Position numbers and translations under genes: made by a program. Of a stretch of DNA of 64,000 bases, positions 50,601 through 60,700 are shown piece after piece; positions within the stretch are counted from its first letter, which is position 1, and every line of letters begins with the position of its first letter. The notes below the pieces were generated by a model, which ran no database searches, was not told where the DNA came from, and saw only the letters and a program-made list of their open reading frames with translations. Origin of the DNA: Lagopus muta (taxonomy: Eukaryota; Chordata; Aves; Galliformes; Phasianidae); NCBI RefSeq assembly GCF_023343835.1, contig NC_064447.1:14385501-14449500 (forward strand), written 5' to 3'.

Positions 50601-53600
50601 AAGCACATTTACAGGGCACTGATTTTAAGACTCTGGAGAGCAATGAGCACTTGGGAGCAGATCAAACTTAACTGTGAAACAAAACTCTTTCTGAACCACA
50701 GCAGAAAAGCTAGAGAAGAGAGACATGTACCTCATAATTTGAGAGGAAATCTAGTAATTTTGATCGAGACGAGATGTAGAGTAGTGGTGTCATCACCCGG
50801 CGAACAAACTTTTCAATATAAACAGCACTCATTGGGCCTTTGTATTCAATTGGTCCAAAACTAGTACCAAAAAAAATAATAGAACATTAAGACTGAAATT
50901 CACAGTAGAGTCCCTGCTGGAGGTGGCAGAGGTGTTCTACAGACAGCAAGTTCAGCTCTTGGGATTGCTCTCTGTGCTCATCATCCGTGGTGCCTGCAGC
51001 TGGCAGACTGTGTTACATTGACACTACAGCATCCCTGAGGCACAGCACAGCATCCCCAGCTGAAGTCACAGCGACAGCACGGCGCCTGCGTGCAGATGTG
51101 ATGTGTTGGTGGGGATGGAGCTTCTGAGTTCCATTAACGAAGCAGGTAAAAGCCAGGAATTAATTAAATGTTCCTATCCATATAGTTCTGCTTTATCTAT
51201 TTGAAGGAAGTACAGCACAGAATATAGATCTGAAAAGCTGCTACTGCTTTCCCTTTCTTTTCCTTTTTAAATCTTGAGACTGAAAATATGCAAGGTTCTT
51301 CACATGAATGTTTCCAAGTATCATTCAGTAAAACCAGGACCAACCCCGCCATGCTGCTGCTGGGCAGCCGGGGTGACCTGCAGCTCCTCAGGCCGCGGGG
51401 CTGCGGTGCCAGACCTCCTCCTCCGCCCCCCTGGGTTCACCCAACGGCTGAGGTTGGAGGGAACCTCGATGATCACCCAGCCCAGCCCCCTTGCTGCAGG
51501 CAAGGTTGCCCTACACCAGATCAGGTGGCCCAGGATCTCATCCAGCCTGGCCCTGAATGCCTCTAGGGATGGGGCAGCCTGTGTCACAGCCTCACCGTCC
51601 TCTGAGTAAGGGGTTCCCTCCTAACATCTAACCTAAATCTCCCCTGTTTTAGATTAAAGGCATTCCCTCTTGCTCTATCACTATCAGACCATGTAAAAAG
51701 TGTCAGTCACCTCCTGTTTATACGCTCCCTTCAAGTACTGAAAGGTCACAGTGACGTCTCCCCACAGCCTTCCCTTCTCCAAGCCAGACAACCCCAGCTC
51801 CCCCAGCCTTTCCTCACAGGAGAGGTGCTCCAGCCCTCTCAGCACCTCTGTGCCTCCTCTGAACATGCTCCAGCAACTCTGCATCCCTCCGGTTCTGAGG
51901 CCCCAGGCCTGGGCACAGTGGGGCCTCACCAGGACAGAGCAGAGGATGACAATGGCCACTGCTCTTTTAAATCCTACATCTCATTTACCATCTTTAGGTT
52001 GGACAAGACATCACAGTTCAAAATGAAATAAAAAAACAAGAGCACAAAGGATTAATCCATTCCCACTAGTCCACTGAAGAATTTAACATCATGCATTCTG
52101 TAATACAGCTTATGCATATACATGCTGAAAGAAAAAAAAAAAAAAATTAAAAAAATAATTCAAGCTTGCACTGAGATACTTATGTGCAAATGTTCTGGAA
52201 TGTTTTTTTAGAGCTTCCTGGATTAATCTATATCTTACGCTGGTATATCATAAGTTTTTGCCTTAACAGCAACACACACTGCTTCCTCTCACGTGCACTG
52301 TACAATGCCCAGGAGTTTAATATCTCAGGCAGGAGGGAGTTATTGCCCTCTGAGGGCTTCATAGGGTTATCAACATGAATCTACATCTCACTGTTGCAAC
52401 TCTGTTTAAAGATACAGCAATCAGTTACTGATAATACCCAAGTGTATTCATCTAATGTGTTGTTATTTCAAAATAAAGTAATTCTAACTTAATGCATGTC
52501 CAAGTAAGATTCTGCACAAATGTATTTGTTGGGTTTTTTTCTTTGTTTGCTTTTATTAGGGTTTGAATTCTTCCAGTACCATTCAAAGTTCAGCTGACAA
52601 GGATTAGGATTGTTCATCCTCAGCACAAATCCCCAAACTAAGTACAGTCTGCTTCTGTAATGGGAGAGCTGCAAAAATGACACTGAGAAACTACACTGCA
52701 CCCAGCTCTGCTGTACCCAGTACTGGAAAAGCATTACTTTCTGCTCCACACAAAAAGAATGCACACATACAAACACTAAAAAAACCAAAAGTGAGGCTAC
52801 AGAATACTATACAACGTTACTCAAGCATCCGGGGCATAAGAAAGGAGCATACGATTCAGATTCAGAAGAATGCCTTCACTGCACTGCTCAATTTCAACAT
52901 GCACCTAAATTCCATTCCTAAACACGACTGCTGCCAAAAATTGGGACCAATGAATAGAATCCACCTACAGAGCAAAGAGGAAACTAAAATAAAAACATAA
53001 ATCTGAATAATTTACATTTCATTGGAGAGAGAGCTTCCAGGAGATGCATGTGCAATACCAATTTTCCTTAAGGATGAAAACTTGAGCAGCACAACACTTA
53101 ATGGACAGGTACAGCCCTTCTCAGTAGCTCAGGAGCACTGTCAGCTTCACCCAGAATTCCCCCTTTTTCAGCTGTCTTTTAACTGTAGACAAGGAACTTT
53201 GAAAACACAATGTTTTTAGGAAGGGTGCTCCAAAAGTAATGCCTCCTTTTTTTATTGTGTTGGCTGATGATGTGAGAGGCAGATGTTGAAAGAGTTTTGT
53301 AGCTGAGAACTTGCTCTATCACACACACTGTTGTGCTCTTTGCAACAGCCATAGTTTCCATGGAAATAAGTAGGAGGCATTACTTTTGGAGCAACTCACA
53401 TACAATACTTCTGCTTTGCAAAGTACCAACTAGACAAACAGACTCCACATGAAGGTCTTACCTGCGGTGGTATAAGTGTATGACAGGAAAATAAAAGAAA
53501 TGCTTCTGCTTCCTACATTTCCCCTGGTTCCACCAGCAATTAATAGCAACAAACAGCACCTGCAAAGCAGATAAAAGTTCACAGCTAACAGCAAAGTACA

Positions 53601-56236
53601 TTACTGTAACTTTCTTTATCTAGTTTGCTTTTACCCCCAATGCATTCCACCTGTTATTTTCAGCACCTTCTCAAAGCAGTATTTCATACCCGCTCCTCTT
53701 AATTCTATCACTTTCTTTCCTTCCTCCCCAACCCTCCCTTTTTTGTTTAAAATCTTTTTGTTGTCATTTCTTTGCACAGCAATATTTTATGGTCACTTTT
53801 CCTTCTGGTTTTTAAGCTTCCTAATCTAAATCCTAGGACTGCAGGCAAACTCCCCGTAGTTTCTACCTGAAGGCACAGCAATAAATCCAGAAACACTTTA
53901 CCAGACAGAAGCTGCAGAGCTCCCCATCCAGGAGCAGAAATAACACACAGATGAGCATGCATCACAGCTTTGCTCCATTCATTCTAGTAATGTGTATGTA
54001 AGATTAAAGACGACTGGCTCAATCACTGCATGGTACAGACATGCAGGTCGTTCTGGTTCCCACAGGATGACAGGAGTTGGCCTCTCTTTAGGGACCAAAG
54101 CTCTATCAGATCACATGTAAGACTCCTGTCTTCTCTAGTTACCTGGTCTGACAATCTGCTGGCCACATGTTCTACTTCTTCTCTCACGGCAACCGACTGG
54201 CCACACCACGGCGCGTAGAAGAAATACAATGCAATCTCTGAGTCCTGACGAAGGTGATCTGCATAGTCTAACTGTCCCCGAAAAAGATCGATGACGGGAG
54301 ATCTTGTGGAGAAAAAATTCACTGGAAGCTTTGCTGGCATTGTTACATCTTTTGCTCGGCTGTGGGAAGGAAATTAAGAGGGCTCAGTGAGGCTGTGCAG
54401 TAATTAAAGAAGCATGCCCAAAGCCTTACCTTAGGGCTAGTGAATGTCATACAGTGACAAAACTGCAAGAATTGACACAAATTATCACAAATTATCAGTT
54501 TCAAGAAATACCATGAAAATCTAAAGATCATCCTTTTAAACAAGTTTCCGAAATTCGTGCTGCTGTAACATGCACCATGCTCATGGGTATGTTAGCCCAC
54601 ACTCTTCTTGCTGGGTGCTTCAGAACACAGAATTAGCAGGAAGAGTGATTGCTTTGGATTCCTTCCCTGGCCTCATCCTCTTTTAAGACCTGTACTTTAG
54701 GTAACAGCACCTAATAAGAGAGGAGACACTGGTCATACAGCTTTCTGATGCTAAAATGGACAGAGATCATTACTGTAACTTACACATTGCTGTAAAGTGC
54801 TCCATACTTCTATTATTTTATACTCTGCTATGAAAAGCTGTTTTACTATGACATTTACCACCAGGTGAACGCGTACCAGTTCATTTTACCAACACCACTG
54901 ATCAGAGCTGGGACCACAGACATTGCCCAGGGCACGTTTCCTTTCAGATGTCAAGAAATGGGGTCTTGATTTGAAGACTATACAAGATGGGATGACAACA
55001 GATTGAGTCTCTTAAGAGAAATGACTTCGACCAGCAGCACCAAGAAACTGCTTTCTGTCACACCAGCACTCCAATGATCCAGAACGCGGCACTTCCAGCA
55101 CTTTCTGGAAGTTATGGGAGTTCATAATTCATACCTAAGAGATAGTTATCCGTCACAAAGCGTTTAACATACAGACCAGCTCCTCACCTTCACAATTCAT
55201 TGGCTCTAGCACCCACAAAAGGATGTGCTCTCACACAGGCTGCCCCAAAGCACTGTGTTAGACTTCTGCCTCCCCCATCGGCAGCCCTGCCAGCACAGCC
55301 GCCCCATCCCGCGGCAGGTCCCAGGGTTGGGTGGGTGGGCAGACAGACGGACGGCGCCTAATAGCTTAAGGCCGAAAAACGGGATACGAGATTGGCTCTA
55401 AACTGCAAGAAAACGGGTCAACACGACAGGCAGCGAGAAGAACGACTTAGAAACTACACGGCTGTCCTCAAGTAGGAGAAACACCCCCAACAGCTGACAA
55501 CCAGAGCCGCCGGGTAACAAAGCAGCAGCTCGCCGCACCGCTGCACCCAACAGCCGCCCTCAGCGGAGCCCTGCGGCTGCGCGGCCCCGGGCAGGGAAAA
55601 CCCCGGGTGCCGTCGCGCCCCGACCTTCCCAGCGAGGGCGATGCGGCCTGCGGCGAACGGAGCTCACGTCGATTCGAGCTTCCGCCACGGCACCCGGACT
55701 CCGCCTCAGGCCGCAGAGCCCCGCAGCAGCCGCTCCCGTCCCGTTCTCCCTCGGCGCGCAGCGGCCGGCAGCGCAGCGCCGCTCGCAAGGGAGGAAGAAG
55801 CCGCTCCCCGGCACGGCTGGTGAAGGCCCGCGGCTTCGGATCGCCGTCTCCTCCGCCCCGCCTGCACGACCCGGCCCGGCCGGCTTCGGACGCCGCGATC
55901 GTCACGGGACGGCACCGCGCGCCACGCGCTCCTCAGCGCCCGACCGCAGAGCGGGGAAGGCGCAGGGCCAGAGCGGCGCTCCGGGCCTTGCTCGGGAGGG
56001 TGCCCCGCTCTGGGCCGCGCGGCCCCGTTCCGCCCGCCGGCCCCGGGTCCCCGCGGCTCGGTCCACCCGCTCCCCCGCCGTTACCTGCAGGTGACTTTGA
56101 GGGCGACAAGGAAGGCGCAGCCCAGCACGATGGCGGCCCCGCACAGCAGCTCGGATCGTCGCGCCATCCGGGCGGCGCGAGGCCGCAGCCGCGGGGCGTC
56201 CACAGGGCCGGGCCCGGGGCCGCCGCTTAACGACAT
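38073..56236 (-). CDS. TXNDC11: TXNDC11, ER thioredoxin-domain membrane protein, 918 aa, complete
   Basis: Twelve coding exons on the minus strand total 2757 nt and close in phase at every junction. A short N-terminus precedes a membrane anchor at about 30-47. A first thioredoxin-like domain carries the non-redox WCGQS (CGQS 103-106), then come two degenerate thioredoxin-like regions. A last domain holds the redox-type WCGFC (658-661), followed by a coiled coil (about 760-870) and a tail ending ENRTE. Human TXNDC11 is 985 aa with a longer N-terminus and the same domain order. The protein works in the endoplasmic reticulum: it binds DUOX1/2 and forms a disulfide-linked complex with EDEM2 in mannose trimming for ER-associated degradation (established knowledge). 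The start at 56236 is chosen because the frame upstream has no better ATG and the next Met (residue 24) is close to the anchor. Introns carry a CR1 and a mariner MITE. Confidence 0.97.
39860..39940 (-). CDS. TXNDC11: TXNDC11 coding exon 11
   Basis: Acceptor TTTTCTTAACAG|AATTGA; encodes [18 protein letters not shown] and TILFFPQQ. Donor CAGCAGAG|GTAATG, phase 2. Confidence 0.96.
40907..41016 (-). CDS. TXNDC11: TXNDC11 coding exon 10 (redox WCGFC)
   Basis: Acceptor ATTTTACAG|AATGTC; encodes [14 protein letters not shown] and [14 protein letters not shown]. The CGFC pair is the redox motif of the C-terminal thioredoxin domain. Donor GGCAAG|GTAAAA, phase 2. Confidence 0.97.
42143..42288 (-). CDS. 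TXNDC11: TXNDC11 coding exon 9
   Basis: Acceptor TTTTGTTTCAG|AGAACT; encodes [18 protein letters not shown] and [17 protein letters not shown]. Donor GAAAAG|GTACTC, phase 0. A GTAAGT 28 bp before the acceptor is not a real intron start. Confidence 0.95.
43895..44684 (-). CDS. TXNDC11: TXNDC11 coding exon 8 (large, 790 bp)
   Basis: Acceptor TTTCCTTGTAG|ATTACC; encodes the long middle region including [43 protein letters not shown] and [19 protein letters not shown]. Donor ACCCTGG|GTATGC, phase 1. The linker after EYHSCNKSQ is much diverged from human. Confidence 0.97.
45038..45238 (-). CDS. TXNDC11: TXNDC11 coding exon 7
   Basis: Acceptor CATTCTCGAG|ATCTAT; encodes [35 protein letters not shown] and PLLDE. 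Donor GACGAA|GTAAGT, phase 0. Confidence 0.95.
46763..46875 (-). CDS. TXNDC11: TXNDC11 coding exon 6
   Basis: Acceptor CCCTTTAAG|ATTACC; encodes [14 protein letters not shown] and [18 protein letters not shown]. Donor TCTCTT|GTGAGT, phase 0. Confidence 0.95.
47324..47417 (-). CDS. TXNDC11: TXNDC11 coding exon 5
   Basis: Acceptor ACTCTTTCAG|CCTGGA; encodes [18 protein letters not shown] and SALHSLKK. Donor AAGAAAG|GTAAAA, phase 1. Confidence 0.96.
47418..50730 (-). other. TXNDC11 intron 4
   Basis: About 3.3 kb without any recognisable coding exon or repeat; the open frames here (up to 168 codons at 49604-50110) have no family resemblance and lie within the intron. Confidence 0.6.
50731..50860 (-). 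CDS. TXNDC11: TXNDC11 coding exon 4
   Basis: Acceptor GGTACTAG|TTTTGG; encodes [18 protein letters not shown] and [11 protein letters not shown]. Donor TATGAG|GTACAT, phase 0. Confidence 0.96.
51430..51962 (-). mobile_element. CR1 LINE 3' fragment in TXNDC11 intron 3
   Basis: Read on the minus strand it holds the CR1 3' end: a broken reverse-transcriptase tail ([11 protein letters not shown]-type residues, [32 protein letters not shown]) followed by the CR1 3' UTR ending at about 51430. It differs clearly from the copy at 8015-8695, so it belongs to another CR1 subfamily. It has the same orientation as TXNDC11. Confidence 0.9.
53222..53397. mobile_element. Mariner-type MITE (Galluhop-like), both ends present
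   Basis: A perfect 21-bp terminal inverted repeat: TGCTCCAAAAGTAATGCCTC plus C at 53226-53246, and its reverse complement at 53373-53393. The interior of about 126 bp keeps the TTTGTAGCTGAGAAC and GTTTCCATGGAAATAAG segments of the mariner end but has no transposase coding, so it is an internally deleted, non-autonomous copy. It lies in TXNDC11 intron 3, about 64 bp from the exon 3 donor. Confidence 0.85.
53462..53559 (-). CDS. TXNDC11: TXNDC11 coding exon 3
   Basis: Acceptor CTTTGCAG|GTGCTG; encodes [15 protein letters not shown] and [14 protein letters not shown]. Donor CCGCAG|GTAAGA, phase 2. A mariner MITE lies about 64 bp into the following intron. Confidence 0.97.
54143..54359 (-). CDS. 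TXNDC11: TXNDC11 coding exon 2 (WCGQS domain)
   Basis: Acceptor CTTCCCACAG|CCGAGC; encodes [19 protein letters not shown] and [10 protein letters not shown]. The ATG at MPAKLP inside it is not a start, since the exon is open from its acceptor. Donor GACCAG|GTAACT. Confidence 0.97.
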
Positions 56237-56560
56237 CGCCGCTGGGCGCGGCGGGGAGGGCCGCGGGACACCGGGCCGCTCCCGCTCGCACACGTCTCCC
56301 TGCCGCCCGCCCGTCAGCTGCCCGGGGCGGGACCGCCGCCCGCCGCCCGCCAACCCAGCGCCGCCACGCAGCGCCGAGCCCAGCCGAGCCCGGCAGGCGC
56401 AGGGCAGGCCGGGAGCGGCCGGCGGCAGCGCGGCCCTGAGGAGGAGCGCGGCCGCGCTGCGCTCAGCTCTTGCACGCGGCGGTGCCCGTACGGCGATCCG
56501 GGCTCGCACCGCCGTTCCGAAGAAGGGCTTCACGTTTAGTTGCGTCTGGAACGACTTCCA
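55540..56560 (-). promoter_or_regulatory. CpG island, TXNDC11 promoter
   Basis: About 1 kb of CpG-dense sequence surrounds coding exon 1 (56085-56236) and extends on both sides. Transcription on the minus strand probably starts between about 56250 and 56560. Overlapping long open frames on both strands here are composition artefacts. Confidence 0.8.
56085..56236 (-). CDS. TXNDC11: TXNDC11 coding exon 1 (start, membrane anchor)
   Basis: Begins [12 protein letters not shown] and runs through [18 protein letters not shown] to KVTC; donor CCTGCAG|GTAACG, phase 2. The Kozak context has G at -3. Human has a longer Ser/Gly-rich N-terminus before the same anchor. Confidence 0.88.
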
Positions 56561-56869
56561 GTAGTTTACAGAGCACGTGCATCGAGCAGCGAAAGCGTAA
56601 AGCAGAACAGATCAGAAAGGCACGCGGTGCAGGCAGGCTGTGGCGCACGAAGTGTTTTTCAGCCCCGCGCGCCCGTCCGCCCCGCCGACCTTCGGCTCCA
56701 CCACGTACACAGCACGCGGCCAACGTCATTCTTCAAGCTCCTGTAATTGTGCCAAGAAGGGTGACTAAAAGTGCTCGAGAGGAGGGAGAATCAGAAGGGG
56801 GGAAAAAAAAGGCAAACAAATGGAGCACTTTTTACAAAATCTCGGTCCTAAGAAGTAACACGCAGAAAA

Positions 56870-57600
56870 GAGCTTTGTGTAAAGTTCTCTTTATTACAGG
56901 CAACATTAGTCCATACAATAATACACAATACTGACATACAAGTGTAATCTTTCAAAATCGTCATTTAAACAGCAAAGACCAAGAAACAATTTCAACTACT
57001 TCATTTTCAAAAATGAATACGTTTTTCCTCCCACGATCCTTTTTCAGTAAATTATATTGAAACATACAAATAGAGAAAAAATACCCATTCAACATATATT
57101 GTAGTTAAATGGTTATTTTGTTTAAAATCTTTAATAAGAAAATCCTTTTTAGCAACCTACATATAGATAAGTAGCAAACTTTGTTTTAAACAAATCGTCT
57201 CCATTACAAGATCTGAAGAATATTCATCCATCATTTTCTTAGCCCGTAACACTCTGCTTTGTAATACCTTGATACCGTGAAGTTTTTCAGCTGAAGGACT
57301 GACGCTAGGGGGCTTCCTAGACATTACAACCTCTCTCCCCCTTCTATTCCCTAACTTTCTGTCCAACAGGAGGTGAGAAAGCACATAATACTTCAGATTT
57401 TTTTATTCACCGCTCTGCTTCATGACAGCACAGACAGGTCCACTCAATTCCCCTAAATCTACTATATTTTGCTGTTCAGGAGGAACAATATATGCCAATA
57501 AAAGCAGAAAACCTGCAGCTTTTCTGTCACATGCTTTTGATTATTGTCAATTGTTCTGGTTTATGCTTCCAGCTGGCAACGTGTATGTGTCATCTCAGTA
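56870..57600 (-). other. ZC3H7A 3' UTR
   Basis: AT-rich sequence between the stop codon (57601-57603) and the poly(A) signal. The 75-codon frame at 57157-57384 falls in it and has no recognisable product. Confidence 0.65.
56890..56895 (-). terminator. ZC3H7A poly(A) signal
   Basis: Plus-strand TTTATT gives AATAAA on the minus strand about 700 nt after the ZC3H7A stop, so the transcript probably ends near 56870, only about 600 bp upstream of the TXNDC11 start codon. Confidence 0.65.
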
Positions 57601-57790
57601 TTAGTCTAAACCTTTAAACAAAAAACTATATTTTCCAAAGTCATTATCACTGGGAGCAATCAGGTGGTCTTTTCTTGCTTTGCTGAGCTTCATTCTTAAA
57701 ACTTGTCTTCGTTCTTCCCACTCATGGAGTTCAGCATTTCCATGGGCAAATTTACAGTTGTTTCCCTCAGTGCAAGTACCAGCCATATAT
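57601..57790 (-). CDS. ZC3H7A: ZC3H7A last exon (CCCH finger, stop)
   Basis: Acceptor CTGTCCTAACAG|ATATAT; encodes YMAGTCTEGNNCKFAHGN completing the last CCCH finger, then the C-terminal helix EWEERRQVLRMKLSKARK and the end SFLFKGLD before TAA. Confidence 0.96.
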
Positions 57791-60700
57791 CTGTTAGGAC
57801 AGACTTTAATCAGTGTTTCTGTAGCTAATCAGTAGCACTGTGATGGCAACTGTTATATCTAGGTATTTTCCCCGTCATGTTTTTCAGATGCAAGAGATTC
57901 TTATGGACATAAAAATAATTGGAAGAATACTTGATTTTTAATAAGATGAGACTGTTTAGCATTTGATTATACTCTTCTTTCCTAGCTGTCAAGTATTTGT
58001 GGAGGAGAAGAGATGACTGTTCTTTGTGACACCTTACTGAGTTATTTAACGCTTGACATCTTTCAATTACTTGAGGTATTAATGTAACTGATAATATGAC
58101 CTTCACATTTAATTCACTGAGCTGCAGAACAACCAGTTTTAGAAATTCCATTAATTTTGTTTTGCTAACTAAATTTGGTTCTGGAGTATTCAGCATGACT
58201 CAGGAATTCATTATGTTCTAGTATTTTTCTGTTAAATGGTGAGCATACCAGTTGATATTCACTTTATATTGCATATCTGAGCTCTGTTACCGTTCTGAAC
58301 ACCAAATTTAGAATATTACTAAAAATGCATTAAACAGGGCGCATAAACCAGCATGCAGTGCCTGCACACACCAAATAACTTGCTTTGTATGCTGTGCAGT
58401 CTCTCAAGAGATTTGAAACATTCAAAATCTTTAACACCATATCAAATGGAAAAAGTTTATGAATGAGCAAAATTAACTTTTAACACCAGAATGCAGATTT
58501 CAAAGTTTTCAGCCTCCCAGTAAAACTGCAAAAGTGCAAAGAGATGCCAGCAGGCTTACCAAAATCTACTCAGTCAGGTAAACAGGCTGCATTTAAGGAT
58601 TAAAGGAAGCAGCAAAAAGAACAACCAAAGCTGAAAAAAAACAACAGGCTGTGCCAATAAAATTTCTACCTGCCTTAAAGCTCCGATTACACTGTCCAAC
58701 TAGAAACTCTTCTTGTGTTCCACAGGTAATGGAAGGCAGATGTCTAAGCTCACAAACAGTACTTTTTAAGCAAGTTTCTTTCCCTGCTACTCTAAACTTG
58801 TGGCCCTTTCTGAAGATCACACAACCATTCACTGGGTTCCACAATGAGGAAGCTTGTCACTCTCCAACTTCTAACAGCACATGTTCAAATACTGTTAATC
58901 ACTTACCTTCTTGTTGAAAGATACATGCAAGAAAAGAAATATTGCAACGCTGTGCTCAAACTTGCAATGGCACTAATTATTTATACCATGAAGTGGAATT
59001 TTTCAGTTTACAACATAGATCTTAGAAAGCACATACCTATCACAAATACTAAAACATCCGGTTGGAAAGCGATACTGCCAGCAGTTCTGATCATCTTCTG
59101 TGTGGAAAACCTTCTCTTTATGCTTTTCAGAAGAAATGTGACCCTGCCACTGTTTCTCACTATTACAGTTCTTCCCACACATCCAACAGTGGAAATCCAC
59201 CTGTTTAACAGCGTGTTTGAAAACAAAGCATTGAGAATTCAATTTTACAAGCACAGACATGTTCCTAATGCGTTTTAAATGTTTTTTTTATGTCAGCTTG
59301 CAAATTGCTGCTTAGCTTGGATACAGTTACTTAAACAACACCTGAAGTTTGTGATTTCCACTGGCTTTAGAGGATCCCAAAGAAGTGCCTCATAGTCTCA
59401 GTTAAATTGTGCATTTAGCACAGCTAGCTATGAGATAAGAGAGCAGCAGGAGAGTAAGGACAACAGCACATTACTGACTGGGGAGGAAAAAAGAAAGCAC
59501 GATCTTACATTTACACCTATGATTACTTACTGTTACTTCAGCATAATCAGTCGGCATGTGAATTTGCTTCCCATTTTCTTTATTTGCCTGAGCAGCTGTA
59601 TCATCTCCTTTTTCTGGTTTTTGACTTTTTAGCCATATGTCATACAACTGCTCCAAGTCTTGAACTAATGAGAGCAGAAGCTAAAATAAGTAATTAGCAA
59701 TTAAGGCAAAAGTCTGAGAATACTAGATAAATGACTGAGTTTGCAAGCATAATTCAGTCCCCACTTATTTTAATAAGAAAAAAAGCAGCACATGCTATAG
59801 GCAGCTACACGGTTTAGAGATAAGAACCAAGAGCAATACAAATCTCTGGCTACTCACCAAGACCTGTTTCTACCTACACAGAGGAAAGCAGTGCATTGCG
59901 TATTTCCAACAGACACACAAAGTAAAGATAACTTGGTAATCTGCTCCATGGACCGATAGGCTACTTCTAACACTTTAAGAATATAATACAAACTACTTTG
60001 TTATTAAAATACAACTCATCATGTCATGAATATTTAATGCAGCTATTTTTATTTAATACTATTTTTGAATACTCAGCCAGGGCTCATTCCAATAAATTAA
60101 GTGCTTTCAAGGCCTACTATAAAAAAAAGGTAGCAAAGGAAAGTTGATTAGTAAGTTATCGAGCAACAAAAAAGAAGAGCAGAGCAGTCAGATTTACAGC
60201 ATTGCTTTAATCTCTACTTTTTTACTTACTGCTGTTCTCCTTCATGTATGTCCACATCTCTCTCTCCTCAGGACTGTGAGCAAATGAGCAGTTTCCATCA
60301 TACTGACATTTCTTGCCTGAAGCAATATGATTGCACAACTAGAATACGAATTAAAAATACATTTGCCATGAATATAAAGTAAAAATGGTGATAGCAGATT
60401 TTATTAAAGTTACGTTTTCTCTCACCTGACAGACATTTACATTACATGAAACATAAAACCATGCCTGCTTTGTGAAGTGAACATAGTTTGAAATGTAAAC
60501 TGTTAATTGCAAGCACCAGGCCTGCTTTTTACCTTCTATCAGATTACCACATCACACAGATGTTTGGAAGATTTCTAAGATGATCACTTAAAGAATTAGA
60601 ATTTAGTTAAAGCATTTTTAAGTGATCAACTTCTGCTGATGAGAGAGGGCTTCAGGAACTGAAAAGGACTAGTCTCACAGGTTAAGGATGAACTCTGGAG

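Noticed and set aside
54023-54340. Separate 105-aa protein starting MPAKLP
   Set aside because: It is TXNDC11 exon 2 read from an internal ATG and running past the donor at 54142.
55607-56230. 207-codon plus-strand frame opposite TXNDC11 exon 1
   Set aside because: CpG-island composition; it overlaps the real exon on the other strand and has no recognisable domain.
57157-57384. 75-codon minus-strand frame as a gene or an extra ZC3H7A exon
   Set aside because: It lies after the ZC3H7A stop and before its poly(A) signal, so it is 3' UTR.
59003-59260. 85-aa protein starting MSVLVKLNS
   Set aside because: Only the part from VDFHCW is exon; the segment before it is intron read-through ahead of the acceptor at 59201.
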